From contig CAVPPH010000015.1 in the NCBI GenBank assembly GCA_963707275.1, positions 1 to 64,000 of the forward strand: DNA of 64,000 nt, read 5' to 3'. Made by a program: the position numbers and the translations under genes. This DNA comes from JACKBK01 sp963707275 (GTDB taxonomy: Bacteria; Chloroflexota; Anaerolineae; JAAEKA01). Under the pieces are notes generated by a model, which saw nothing but the letters and a program-made list of their open reading frames with translations, made no database searches and was not told the origin of the DNA. Shown here in pieces: positions 50,176-59,961 of the stretch (the stretch's first letter is position 1; each line of letters starts with the position of its first letter).

Positions 50176-51105
50176 ATGGAACAATTCCTCGGACTCCAGA
50201 CCTGGGGCACGGACATCATCCTTTGGATCCAGTCGTTCAGCAGCGCGCCGCTGGATACGTTCTTCCTGGCTGTCACCTGGCTTGGCAACCCGGAAGCGTA
50301 CATGGTGATCCTGACGTTGATCTTCTGGTGCGTCAACCGGCGCTGGGGCATTCGGCTGCTGGTGCTGATGATGCTGTCGTCGTGGGTCAACGAGTTTGTC
50401 AAGTCGCTGCTCAAACTGCCGAGACCTGATCCGACCCGTGTGCGACAACTGGTCGAGGAACCGACCTACGGGCTGCCCAGCAACCACGCGCAGACCACCG
50501 GTATCGTGCTCTGGGGTTACCTTGCCGTCAAGGCGCGGCGCAACTGGTTCACCGTGCTGGCGGTGATCATGGCCTTGTTGATCAGCGTGTCGCGGCTTTA
50601 CCTGGGCGCGCATTTCCCGCAGGACGTGCTGGCCGGCTGGCTGCTGGGCGGGATCGTGCTGGTCCTGTGGCTGCGCTACGAGGAACGGCTGGCCGCGCGC
50701 TGGGGCGGGCTTTCAACTGCCGGCAAGCTGGCGTTGTCTGTGTTCGGGCCGTTGGCGCTGGCGCTGCTGCTGCCATCCGATCGTGATGGGCAGTACCCGA
50801 ACATGTTCGGCGCTGTGGCGGGCGGCATCCTGATGGGCGCTGGGCTTGGCTCAGTTATCGAAGCGCGTTGGGTGCGCTTCCGCGTCGAAGGATCTGTTGG
50901 CCGGCGTGTATTGCGCTACATCGTCGGCATTACCCTGGTCGGGCTGATTTACTTCGGCGGCAGCTTTGTGCCCGACCTGGAACCGTGGGCGCTGGATCAG
51001 ACTGCGCGGCTGGCGCGCTACGCTCTGGTCAGCCTGACAGCGATCGGGCTGGCGCCGTGGCTTTTCGTCAAGCTGCGGCTGGCTGACAGTGAGCTGGCCG
51101 GTTGA
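50176..51105 (+). CDS. PAP2-family membrane phosphatase
   Basis: 309 residues, intact. Several membrane helices and the three phosphatase motifs: KSLLKLPRP, GLPSNHAQ (catalytic His) and SRLYLGAHFPQDVLAGW. It likely removes phosphate from a lipid such as undecaprenyl-PP or phosphatidate. C-terminal helices extend beyond the core. Stands between repeat elements as a single gene. Confidence 0.88.
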   Translation: MEQFLGLQTWGTDIILWIQSFSSAPLDTFFLAVTWLGNPEAYMVILTLIFWCVNRRWGIRLLVLMMLSSWVNEFVKSLLKLPRPDPTRVRQLVEEPTYGLPSNHAQTTGIVLWGYLAVKARRNWFTVLAVIMALLISVSRLYLGAHFPQDVLAGWLLGGIVLVLWLRYEERLAARWGGLSTAGKLALSVFGPLALALLLPSDRDGQYPNMFGAVAGGILMGAGLGSVIEARWVRFRVEGSVGRRVLRYIVGITLVGLIYFGGSFVPDLEPWALDQTARLARYALVSLTAIGLAPWLFVKLRLADSELAG

Positions 51106-51115
51106 CAAATCGAAA

Positions 51116-51180
51116 GGTGACAGCCACTTGCGGCTCATTGCACTTCGCTACAGGAGTCTGCGAAAAGTGACTGTCACCTA
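51116..51180. repeat. GGTGACAGTCACTTT family, second copy
   Basis: AGGTGACAGCCACTT (51116-51130) and AAAGTGACTGTCACCT (51164-51179) as outer arms of a hairpin with a 33-base loop, between the PAP2 and RNase J genes. Confidence 0.55.
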
Positions 51181-51214
51181 AAACACAACGAAAACAACAA
51201 AGGAAAAGACAAAA

Positions 51215-52870
51215 ATGACAACAAGTTTAAGAATCATACCACTGGGCGGTCTCGGCGAGATCGGCAAAAACATGACCCTGTTCGAATACGACGACAAGAT
51301 TCTGATCGTCGATATCGGCGTGATGTTCCCGGACAACGACATGCTGGGCGTGGACCTGGTGCTGCCCGACTGGAGCTATCTACGCGACAAGGTAGATCGC
51401 ATCATCGGCATCGTGATCACCCACGGCCACGAGGACCACATGGGTGGACTGCCCTTCCTGTTAAAGGACCTCCACCTGGCGGTTCCAATCTACGCTTCGC
51501 GGCTGGTGCAGGGCCTGATCGAGCACAAGCTCAAGGAGGCCGGGCTGCAAAAGGCCTGCGAACGAGTCACAGTCAGCGAGGGCGAGCAGGTTACCATCGG
51601 CCCCTTCGAGGTCGAGTTCATTGCGGTGACGCATTCCATCCCCGATGGCATGGCAGTGGCGATCCGCACGCCGGTCGGGCTGGCATTGCACACCGGCGAC
51701 TTCAAGTTCGATTACACCCCCGTGCAGGGCTACGGCCCCGACTTCGGCCGGCTGGCTGAGTTGGGCCGCGAGGGCATCATGGTTTTGCTGGCCGACTCCA
51801 CGGGCGCCGAGCGGCCCGGCTGGACGCCGCCCGAGTCCAGCATCGCCGGCGCGTTCGATACCATCTTCCGCGATGCACCCGGACGAATCATCGTATCCAG
51901 CTTCTCGTCGTCGCTCGGCCGTGTGCAGCTCATCGTCAACACCGCGCATCAGCACCGCCGCAAGGTGGCGCTGGCGGGCTTCAGCATGCGCAAGAACGTC
52001 GAAACGGCCCGCAAGCTGGGTTATCTTGACATCCCGCGCGGCGTGCTGGTGGACATCGACAAGATCAAGGGGGTCGCACCTGACAAACAGGTGATCATCA
52101 CCACCGGCGCGCAGGGGCAGCCGGAGGCCGCGCTGGCGCGCATGGCCAGCGGCCGCCATCGCGACATCGACGTGGTCCCAGGCGACACCGTGATCCTCAG
52201 CTCGACGCCGATCCCCGGCAACGAGGAAGTCGTCTCAGCGATGATCAACCGGTTGATCCGCCGCGGCGCGGATGTGATCTACCCGCCGCTGGCTGCGGTG
52301 CACGTCAGCGGGCACGCCAGCCAGGAGGAGATGAAGCTGCTGCTGGCGCTCACCAAGCCGGAGTATTTCGTGCCGATCCACGGCGAACTGCGCCACCTGC
52401 ACGCGCATGCCCGGCTGGCAAGGGGCTTCGGAATTCCCGAAGAGTACATCCTGAACATCGAAAACGGCGTGGTGCTGGAGTTCGACGAAGCGGGCGCGGT
52501 GGTCGGCGAACGGCTGCCGGGCGGCTATGTCTTCGTAGCCGGCAGTGGTATCGGCGACGTCGGTCCGTCGGTGATACGCGATCGCGAGATACTGTCCAGC
52601 TTCGGCTTTGTCAGCGTGGCATTTACCTGGAATTTCGCGACCCGCGAGCTGGCCAGCGAGCCGGAGATCGTTTCGCGCGGCTTCGTCTACGAGAAAGAGG
52701 CCGGCGAGCTTCTGCGCAACGCGCAGGAGAAGCTGACGGCTGCGCTGCGTGAGACCAGCCGCGTCAGCAAGCGAGGTCTGGATGAAGTGACACGAGAGAC
52801 CCTATCGCGCTACTTCTACGACCGCACCGGCCGCAAGCCGCTGATCGTGACCGCTATCCTTGATGCGTAG
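51215..52870 (+). CDS. rnj: Ribonuclease J
   Basis: 551 residues, intact, AAAGGAAAAG upstream of ATG 51215. Metallo-beta-lactamase motifs HGHEDHMGGLP and HTGDFKFD, beta-CASP motifs SFSSSLGR, STPIPGNE and HVSGHASQEE, and the C-terminal domain. It is a 5' exo- and endonuclease in mRNA decay and rRNA processing. A strong terminator follows. Confidence 0.96.
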   Translation: MTTSLRIIPLGGLGEIGKNMTLFEYDDKILIVDIGVMFPDNDMLGVDLVLPDWSYLRDKVDRIIGIVITHGHEDHMGGLPFLLKDLHLAVPIYASRLVQGLIEHKLKEAGLQKACERVTVSEGEQVTIGPFEVEFIAVTHSIPDGMAVAIRTPVGLALHTGDFKFDYTPVQGYGPDFGRLAELGREGIMVLLADSTGAERPGWTPPESSIAGAFDTIFRDAPGRIIVSSFSSSLGRVQLIVNTAHQHRRKVALAGFSMRKNVETARKLGYLDIPRGVLVDIDKIKGVAPDKQVIITTGAQGQPEAALARMASGRHRDIDVVPGDTVILSSTPIPGNEEVVSAMINRLIRRGADVIYPPLAAVHVSGHASQEEMKLLLALTKPEYFVPIHGELRHLHAHARLARGFGIPEEYILNIENGVVLEFDEAGAVVGERLPGGYVFVAGSGIGDVGPSVIRDREILSSFGFVSVAFTWNFATRELASEPEIVSRGFVYEKEAGELLRNAQEKLTAALRETSRVSKRGLDEVTRETLSRYFYDRTGRKPLIVTAILDA

Positions 52871-52896
52871 GTGGATGCGCTGAGGCAAGAATCGAC

Positions 52897-52930
52897 GAGG
52901 CCCCGATCATATTGATCGGGGCCTCGTTTT
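52897..52930 (+). terminator. Rho-independent terminator of rnj
   Basis: GAGGCCCCGATCA (52897-52909), TAT, TGATCGGGGCCTC (52913-52925), then GTTTTC. A 13-bp perfect stem; it also faces the convergent C25 peptidase gene. Confidence 0.9.
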
Positions 52931-52945
52931 CAAGCAGGGGCTTCG

Positions 52946-55900
52946 TCAGTTCCAGTGGTTGGCGGCAATGATGATGTCGTTGACATCGATCTCGTCGTTG
53001 CCATTCAGATCGTATTCGTAAAGGTACTCAGGTTGGCCAAGAGTTGCTCCCCAGCGGCCGGCGACCAGTTGGATGTCGACGATATTGACCGCGCCGGAGC
53101 AGTTGACGTCTGGCACGGCGACGTTGACAGTCGCCGACAGAGGCGTACTGGCTGCCAGCGTGTCGAGTCACGGCGCCGTCAACCGTCAGCGTGGTGCAGG
53201 TGATGAGCGCAGGCGACGCTGCTAGCTGCAAAGTCCAGCGTGACGGGAGCTGCCACTGCAAGGTCACCGTTCCAGGACACCGTGTGGCTGATGGCGTTGT
53301 AGGTCATGCCTGGCGAAAGGAAGGTCGGCGCGCCCATGCCGCTGGGCAGTGTCGAGCGTCATCGTGGACCCGGGCGCAGTCAGCCACACCCAGTGTTCTC
53401 CAGCATGGCCGTCACTGTCACCGGCTGTCCAACTCCGACCCACGGCCGATGAGACTGCCAGGGTGGAGGTGGAGAGGTCCGGTTCTGCATGGGTTACTGT
53501 GGTAACCTGCAGAGTCGTGGTTGGCGCCATGTTGCTGGAGATGTCAGCAGGAACCGTCAGGTCGAAGTCGCCAGGCGGGAGAATACCCTTGGTGGTGAGA
53601 CTGAAGGTCTGCATGTGCTGGCTACCCGGCAACATATCTGGCAATGTCCATGTCAAGGTATCGCCGTTGTTGGCGCCACCGTTAACATTCGAGACCAAGG
53701 TCCAGTCCTCGGGATAGTCGGCCTCAACTACTGGGTGGGTTACCGTGAATACCGACGTGTTCTTGACGGTCACCGTATAATCAAGCGTCGTGTTGACCCC
53801 GGCGGTCGCGTCGCTGACCTCGAAGGTCGAGGTTGCAAGATCGCCTTCGGGCAGCCGCAGCTTCAACGCCGGATCGCCGAAGTAGATCATCGAGTTGATC
53901 AGATCGTGGTAGGCGATACTGTTGGCGAAGTAGTAGTCCTTGCTGGCGTTGACGACGTCGCCTGCACGGGGAATGCGGTCCTGGAACATGGCCTTGTGCA
54001 CGCCCTGGTCCAGTGTCAGCAGCGCCGCGCCGATGTGCAGGCCACTGGGGGAGTAGTCAGCGACGGCACCTTTTCCTGCGGCGTTAACAGCAGAGTTTCA
54101 CCCAGTGTTTGACAGTTCCGAGTACCAACAGCGTGAAGTAACCGGTCCAGCACGCATTATGCATGGTGAAGGGCAAGTCTGTTGATTCACAGCCAAGCGT
54201 TGGCGGGTTCAAAGATGTTGAACATGCTGACGGATCCCCAGCGACGTGTAGATCCATGGCCAAACCATTGCAGGAACAGCGCACCCTCGATTGAACGAAT
54301 TCGTGATGGCCGTGCGCATCTCTGCACCTGTATCATGCTCTGGATCCATTCGATAGTAGACCCGCTCGCTTGAATACGCAGAAGGCAGCCAGTTCAGTAC
54401 GAACATTGTCGCTCAGTGCGTGGAAATTGCCCGCAGGATCCGAGTAGTTGTCAGCCACATAGACAGCACGCTGATTCCATGCACCATCCGGTGTCGCCAA
54501 GGTATCTTCGTAGGTAAGAGTCTTGTTGACAACCGCTGTGACATCGGCCGCGCTGTTGGCTGGAATGCGCCCGATCGCCATCTCTGGCAGATAGTCGTCC
54601 TCACCATCCACGCTGACGAAACGAGAGTCTGCCGGGACTTCACCAACCCAAGGATCAACATCAACCAGGTAGGGAGGCACCAGGTTGTGCAAGGGAGTTG
54701 CGACTTCGTTGCGGAATACAAAATGACCATCACCTACCAGCAGAACGTATTGCGGCTGTCGTTGCCAGTTGTTGTAAGCATAGGTGAGGAAATCACGAAT
54801 GGCATCCGGATCGACGAATCCGTTGCTGAACTCATCGTAGATATCCTGCAAATTCACCTTGGCTACCAGCAGACCCTCTGCACTGCGGTGGTCCAGCAAA
54901 GGTTGAACTGCGCTGCCCAATTGCGCGCCGAGTGCAGTCGTGCCGGTTGCGCTACGCTCAGTCCCGATGATCGCGATGTAGTCGTAGTCGTTTGCAGGCG
55001 ACCTCCAGTTCGATGGCTGGTCAACCTCAATGGCAGTGGGCGCCAACAAGCGCAGTCTTCGTGGTGAGGTAGTAAACCGGCTGCGGCTCGGTTTCAGTCC
55101 AATAGATCGAGTAGGAAGACTCCGTTATTTTGAGCGCCAACTCCGTCCAATAGCACGGGAGAACGCGGATCGCGCACATCATAGACCGATACACCGCTTG
55201 TCGTGAACCCCGTCGTGACGATGTTGCCACCGCCAGTGACTTACGCCCTCAACATACATGCGGTTGTTTTCGGCGTCGGCCAGCGCCGGATAGGTCAGTT
55301 CGACCCAATCCGGAGATATCCAGTAGTAGCTGATGCCGGGCAGTTGGCTTAACGCAGCAACCAGGTCAACGGTCGAAGTTGGCTGAAGAGACGTAGCAGG
55401 CAAGACTGCAGAGATAGCATGATCCACACTGCCATCCCACTGGTACAAGCCGACGTTGCTGACCGTTGAACCGCATTTTCACCGATTGGTCAGGATTAAA
55501 GAGTGTTGTTCAGTCTCCACCGTGGATCACCGCTGAAAGCTGCGCGTTACCGGCGCTGGTGACCGGATCATCCAGGTGCAGCGTGTACGTGCGCGTCACC
55601 ACCGGGAAGAACTGAGTTGGGGTAAAGCGCAGTATCGAAAAAGTGATCATCGCGCTTGGGGACGGTGATAAGTTGAGCGGTAGTCGAGGTTCGTTCTACC
55701 ACGCGCAGCGTCTGCGAGATCGTCGAAGCCGACCGTCGGTATGAAGTTGGCTGTGACTGGCCGTGTGGCGATCGGGGAGACATAGCCCGTGCCGTCTTCG
55801 AGAAAGTAATAGACGTTGTAGTTCTGGTAGCGCCCCAGGTCATACGGCTCAGCGTAGAAGGCTACCAAATCACCCTCGATCGAAAGTGACCGTCCTCAGC

Positions 55901-56710
55901 CCCGGTCATCCTGATATTGATCGGCGCTCCCTTATAGAACATGGCGAAGTTGTTGGGGTTTGAGCCACCCGGACCAACAGCAACACCGCGCAGCCAGCAG
56001 GTCAGTCGTAGGTCAGGCGATAGAAACCTCGCTGCTGTGTGTGAATTCGAAGACCTTTCCATTGGTCTCCGGGACGGCCTGACCCGTCGATGTTCCCGAA
56101 ACAGTCACCGCCAGAGTCCTGAGTCACTGCATTCGACACCGAGACGGTGACATCAATATCGGGGTGATAGCGTACTTGGCGCGTGACCGGATTGTACTGG
56201 AACGGGAACACGCGAATTGGCAACACCCGTTGACCGTCCTGGATCTGAGGTTCACCGGCCACAACAGGTGAAGATGGATAAAATGCATCGACGCCATAGA
56301 TCGAGGCGTCGGGGCGATCAAGAACAGGAACAGACTGATGGCAGGCTATCCAGATCGCTTGACCAGTTCTGCGGCGTGTTCAAATTAAGATTTGGCACTG
56401 ACGTCGAAGGAATATTGACGCAGTTCAGGCAGAATCTGGCTATTCACAGACTCGAATGTCATCGTCCAGTCGCCGGTCAGTGGCAACTGGACTGTGAAAG
56501 CCTTTGATCGGCAACTGCGGCGCGCCGGGCACATCAGTCATGGCAGCGTCGGGAACGGAAATTCCGGTTGACGAGAGTTCATAACGCGGGGTTTGAACTC
56601 GGCGCTCTATCACCTGTGGACCCTGTTGAGCAAAAGCAGCCGGTGGAATGCCAACCAATGCCGTTACGACGGCAAGCAGCACCATAGGTTTTCCAAAATT
56701 GTGATCGCAT
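52946..56710 (-). CDS. C25 (gingipain-like) peptidase with dockerin-type end, heavily frameshifted
   Basis: Start ATG 56710 with AGAGGA; after one base is dropped, MRSQFWKT leads into the signal peptide VLLAVVTALVGIPPAAFAQQ. A propeptide follows (PIRVFPFQYNPVTRQVRYHPDIDVTVSV), then beta domains, then the C25 core (QYVLLVGDGHFVFRNE, DDYLPEMAIGRIPANS). The catalytic His is in WFGHGS (near 54257) and the Cys in MHNACWTGYF (near 54151). CARDB-like repeats come next, and the chain ends in two dockerin-like calcium loops (DVNCSGAVNIVDIQLVAGRWG, YDLNGNDEIDINDI). More than a dozen frame changes occur, all those checked being +1, about one per 270 bases. Either a decaying gene or a poorly resolved stretch. 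Confidence 0.75.
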
Positions 56711-56962
56711 TATTGTGTTCCTCTAGTAAACTGTCAGACTTTGCGGAGTATCATACTTCTCAGTCAGTCATTGTAACACAGAATATGGAGGCCTTGTTTG
56801 TTACAATTCTGTGAATTGAATGGGTCGCGATACAAAACAGGTCGCGACCGCGTCACTAACAAGCGCCGCGACCTCGTCTATCAATGCTGTAGAATACAAG
56901 ATCCGAACTGCCGTTGTCTTGCAGTTCCAACAGGTCAACGCAAAACAACACCGTCAGATATT
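56711..56962. other. Intergenic region upstream of the C25 gene
   Basis: AT-richer 252-base gap. GTCGCGA and TCGCGAC (about 56824-56848) form a 7-bp hairpin that could end the transcript of the small protein gene. A TACAAT box is present on the minus strand near 56770, but no good -35. No gene seen. Confidence 0.35.
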
Positions 56963-57295
56963 CTAGGATGCACAGTCTGACCGCTCCTTAGCGCTACCGG
57001 CCGGAGTGTAAACTGCATTCGCTTGGAAAATCCACGAACGATCGTGAGTTTCTGCAGCGATTATCGCGCACTGCTCAGACGTACCAGACAACGTGCTATC
57101 TAGCAGACGGCATGTAGACGGTGCTCCCAGACGAGGCACAGTGGTCCCAACAAGCCAGATGGTGCCCCGTGCGGTCCGGGACCACCCTGCGCTACAGCCA
57201 TCAACGATCGCTCGAAGGCGATTGCCGGCTCCTGCCACGGCAGAGAATACTGACTGTGTGGTCTTGTCGTTACTGTTTAAGTGAGACGTATTCAT
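56963..57295 (-). CDS. Small protein downstream of radical SAM enzyme, unknown (possible RiPP substrate)
   Basis: 110 codons starting ATG 57295 with a very strong AAAGGAG site seven bases upstream, 26 bases after the radical SAM stop. It begins MNTSHLNSNDKTTQSVFSAV and has cysteines in VDGCSAGW, PSTCRLL and SEQCAII. No family recognised. Its position and signals suggest it is translated together with the maturase; a ribosomally made substrate is one possibility. A further +1 error within it cannot be excluded, so the C-terminal sequence is uncertain. Confidence 0.5.
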   Translation of the reverse strand: MNTSHLNSNDKTTQSVFSAVAGAGNRLRAIVDGCSAGWSRTARGTIWLVGTTVPRLGAPSTCRLLDSTLSGTSEQCAIIAAETHDRSWIFQANAVYTPAGSAKERSDCAS

Positions 57296-57321
57296 GTCGA
57301 TACTCCTTTTGTCAATGAGTG

Positions 57322-58588
57322 CTATAACTCGCACCGAGGTACCAAAAAGGATCGGATTGGCCAACACCGATACTGTCCAGCAATGGAATTGGCTGGCCAG
57401 TTGATGGCTGTGTCTGAGCGATTTCCGTGCTCCCGTAGCGAGCCTGAAGCAGGTGTCATCGGAATTGGCTCGTCGGGAAAGATTGAACCGTAGCGAGCCT
57501 GTGCTTGCTGACATGCGATCAGATGACCGCCGTACAGATCGCCGTGCTCCTTAAAAGCCAAACCTGAACAACGGCCTTCACAATAGCGATTGATTGGACA
57601 TACCCAGCATTCAGGCAGATTCTTCATCGTGTGCTGGCTGCGAAGCTGGCGAAAAATGCCGCCTCTGGACCAAAGCTCAGAAAATGGCTTGCTGCGCACA
57701 TTGCCCGCTGGAATACGCAACTCGATGCAGGGCAACACGTTGCCGTACGGATCGATCAGACATGAACTCAGGCTTACTGAGCAAGTGCGGGACGTGGCTT
57801 GGACCGCCCGCGGCTGGAATGGCGTTTGGTCCACAACCAGGACCTGCTTCATCTGATCACGCGTTAGTTGATGATTGCCAGCTTTGTCAGTGCCATCGTC
57901 GGCTGTGGAAACCTTGAACCCCTGTTCGTAGTCAACACCAAGCGTTGTAACCAAGTCTATCATCTGCTCACGCTCGGACACATTCAGGTCCATCAGCAGT
58001 GACATGAGCTTGACCCTGACGTTGCGTTCCTGCAACAACTTGATACCGCGCACCACTCGCCGCAACGTATCCTTGCTTTCGTGCAATGACGTCGAAGGTT
58101 TCGTCCGTTGCACCCAGCAGGCTAATATCCACCCTCAGTGGATCGAGGCTTGCGATCTGATCAGCCTTGTCAGGTGTGATCAGCGTGCCATTGGTCTTGA
58201 GACTGAGAGCAAAACCGAGTGACCGTGCATACTGCGCAATTTCGAAAAAGTCGCGCCTCGACAAGATCTCGCCGCCGGTAAACGTCAGGTAAAGTGTACC
58301 GGAAGCTGCAAGCTGATCCAGAACATTGAAGCACTCAGATGTTGTCAGCTCCGATTGTCCCAAAGGGACATTATAACACATGATGCAATCAAGGTTGCAT
58401 TTATGCGTCACTTCCCACAGCACAGTCAATGGAACAAACTCCTGCTTGAGACGCAGCAACAGAACCTCGTAGGGATCATCGGATGGCCCCGGAAGCTCGC
58501 AACCTGCAAACGCTGTCTCAACAAGTCGTCTCGTCTGTTGTTCCACGATTATCCTAATCAGTCCGGTAAGCATGTCTCCAACGATCAC
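57322..58588 (-). CDS. Radical SAM/SPASM peptide-modifying enzyme
   Basis: About 421 residues; one +1 shift near 58095. Radical SAM motif CNLDCIMC, glycine motif LYLTFTGGEI, and SLKTNGTLI. The C-terminal SPASM domain has cysteines in CSVSLSSCLIDPYGNVLPC and LPECWVCPINRYCEGRC. This is the architecture of PqqE/AlbA-like RiPP maturases. Start at GTG 58588, or ATG 58573 with GGAG two bases upstream. A strong promoter lies ~150 bases upstream. A PqqD-like protein is encoded at 61489-61773. Confidence 0.85.
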
Positions 58589-58694
58589 GATTGTACGTCA
58601 GATAATGCATGACATCAGATCTCGATATCCAAATAACGAAGTCATTGAGGCCGAGCAGCAAATCAAGAAAACATTGTTCGCTGCCAGAAACCAC
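58554..58694 (-). CDS. Possible 46-residue leader ORF before the radical SAM gene
   Basis: GTG 58694 lies 12 bases after GAGGAGGAG and just downstream of a near-consensus promoter. The peptide begins VSGSEQCFLDLLLGLNDF and overlaps the radical SAM start by 35 bases. An alternative TTG start in another frame gives a 32-residue peptide. It could be a precursor peptide or chance. Confidence 0.25.
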   Translation of the reverse strand: MVSGSEQCFLDLLLGLNDFVIWISRSDVMHYLTYNRDRWRHAYRTD

Positions 58695-58739
58695 AACAGC
58701 GATCTACTCCTCCTCGAGTGGCACCAATTGCACTCCGTC

Positions 58740-58768
58740 ATTCTAGCACGAGTTAGCAACAGTGTCAA
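58740..58768 (-). promoter_or_regulatory. Near-consensus sigma-70 promoter
   Basis: On the minus strand TTGACA (58763-58768), 17 bases, TAGAAT (58740-58745). It drives leftward transcription into the radical SAM and small-protein genes. Confidence 0.8.
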
Positions 58769-58817
58769 TCGAGCGCGTCGGGGCTTCTCAAGGATCCTTC
58801 GAACGTAGCGCGCTCCT

Positions 58818-58943
58818 CTAACGAGACACGGTCGGCGACTGCCACTGTGCAAGGTTCTTCAACTCGGGCGACGAATCTCGAATATACACGGGCATGTTTT
58901 TCAGCAAGTAGTCGATCTCAACTGGGTTGGGCAGATACTCCTT
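58818..58943 (-). pseudogene. 3' end of the membrane GT-C gene, cut off by IS
   Basis: Reads KEYLPNPVEIDYLLKNMPVYIRDSSPELKNLAQWQSPTVSR to TAG 58818. Joining its AAGGAG codons to the AAGGA at 59962-59966 restores one frame (NTAIVK-EYLPNPVEI) with the 5' part at 59962-61472. Confidence 0.7.
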
Positions 58944-59955
58944 GCGAACGCAAAAGAGCCAGCAACGCATAGGCCAGGAGATTGAGTAGCCAGAATCGGT
59001 GGATGGTTTTGAGCCTGGTCATCTGGTAATCGGTGATGGCCAGCAGGTGTTTCTCCTGTTTGTGGCCGGTTTCAATAGTCCAGCGCAGGGCATAGGTTCG
59101 CACCACTTGTCGGGCACTCCAGTCGTGGTCGGTGACAAGGTAGACGGCATCAGTCGCCGATCGACTGGTTTTGGAGAAGACAACCGTCAGTTCGACTTCG
59201 CCGCCATAGAGGGTTCGGATTCGCAATCGCTGCTTGCAGACCCAATAACGTCGTCGACCGTTGCGGGTTGGCACGGAAATGGCCTGGAACTTGCTATCGG
59301 GCAAACGTTTGACGATCTCATCCAAGCGCAACCACTGACCTCGCCACCAGGCATAATCGTTCTTGCCCGCTTTGGAGACCCAGTGAAGATCAAGATCTGT
59401 GACAGCTTGCACCACACCAGGTGTCAGATAGTGGTGATCGAACGCGATGGTGCGGGCGAACAGACGTGTCCAGTCTTGGGCTTGAAGCATCTCGATCAGG
59501 AGTTGCGGCTTAGTGCGGAAGCGTTCGCGCAGACCGTTTTCAGCCAATTCAGCTTGGCGTCGATAAAGCCGATAGTCCAGCCAATATTCTACCAGCCGCT
59601 GCCGCTGACCTGTGCTTCGCCGTTCCGCTTGCGTCAGCTCATGAGCGTAGTGCAGGTTCACCAGACAATGACTGTAAATGTAGGCCATTCCCGATGATGT
59701 GACATCCCGATACTTGGCCAACCCTTCAATCTGTTTGCCATAATGCTCACCGGTCAACGTGTCATCAGCAAACAAGATGCCCGTTTCTCGAGGTGCGACG
59801 ACAGGGTTGCTTTCCAGGATGGTCAATACTTGATCATGAATTGCTTGCTCGGACCAAGGTGACTCCGCCAAAAAATGGTTCAGACTGCCTTTACTCACCC
59901 GTTCAGCCAATGCCGTCCGAATGGCTTCCACCGTGCATCGTCCATCGACCAGCAC
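58918..59955 (-). CDS. IS4/IS701-like DDE transposase
   Basis: 345 residues, GTG 59955. DDE residues are seen: ILFADDTLTGEHY (D), IAFDHHYLTPGV (D) and ALRWTIETGHKQEKHLL (E). The usual N-terminal ~40 residues of the family are missing, and the last eight or nine residues are read from flanking DNA beyond the direct repeat. May be inactive or a compact variant. Confidence 0.8.
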   Translation of the reverse strand: MLVDGRCTVEAIRTALAERVSKGSLNHFLAESPWSEQAIHDQVLTILESNPVVAPRETGILFADDTLTGEHYGKQIEGLAKYRDVTSSGMAYIYSHCLVNLHYAHELTQAERRSTGQRQRLVEYWLDYRLYRRQAELAENGLRERFRTKPQLLIEMLQAQDWTRLFARTIAFDHHYLTPGVVQAVTDLDLHWVSKAGKNDYAWWRGQWLRLDEIVKRLPDSKFQAISVPTRNGRRRYWVCKQRLRIRTLYGGEVELTVVFSKTSRSATDAVYLVTDHDWSARQVVRTYALRWTIETGHKQEKHLLAITDYQMTRLKTIHRFWLLNLLAYALLALLRSQGVSAQPS

Positions 59956-59961
59956 GTTGGA
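58944..59961 (-). mobile_element. 1,018-bp insertion sequence with 5-bp AAGGA duplication
   Basis: Bounded by TCCTT (minus AAGGA) at 58939-58943 and 59962-59966. Removing it and one copy joins the membrane protein gene in frame. No clear terminal inverted repeats were found. The transposase fills nearly the whole element. Confidence 0.6.

Noticed and set aside
58572..58808. 78-codon rightward frame opposite the radical SAM promoter
   Set aside because: No ribosome site and it overlaps a strong leftward promoter; no family seen.
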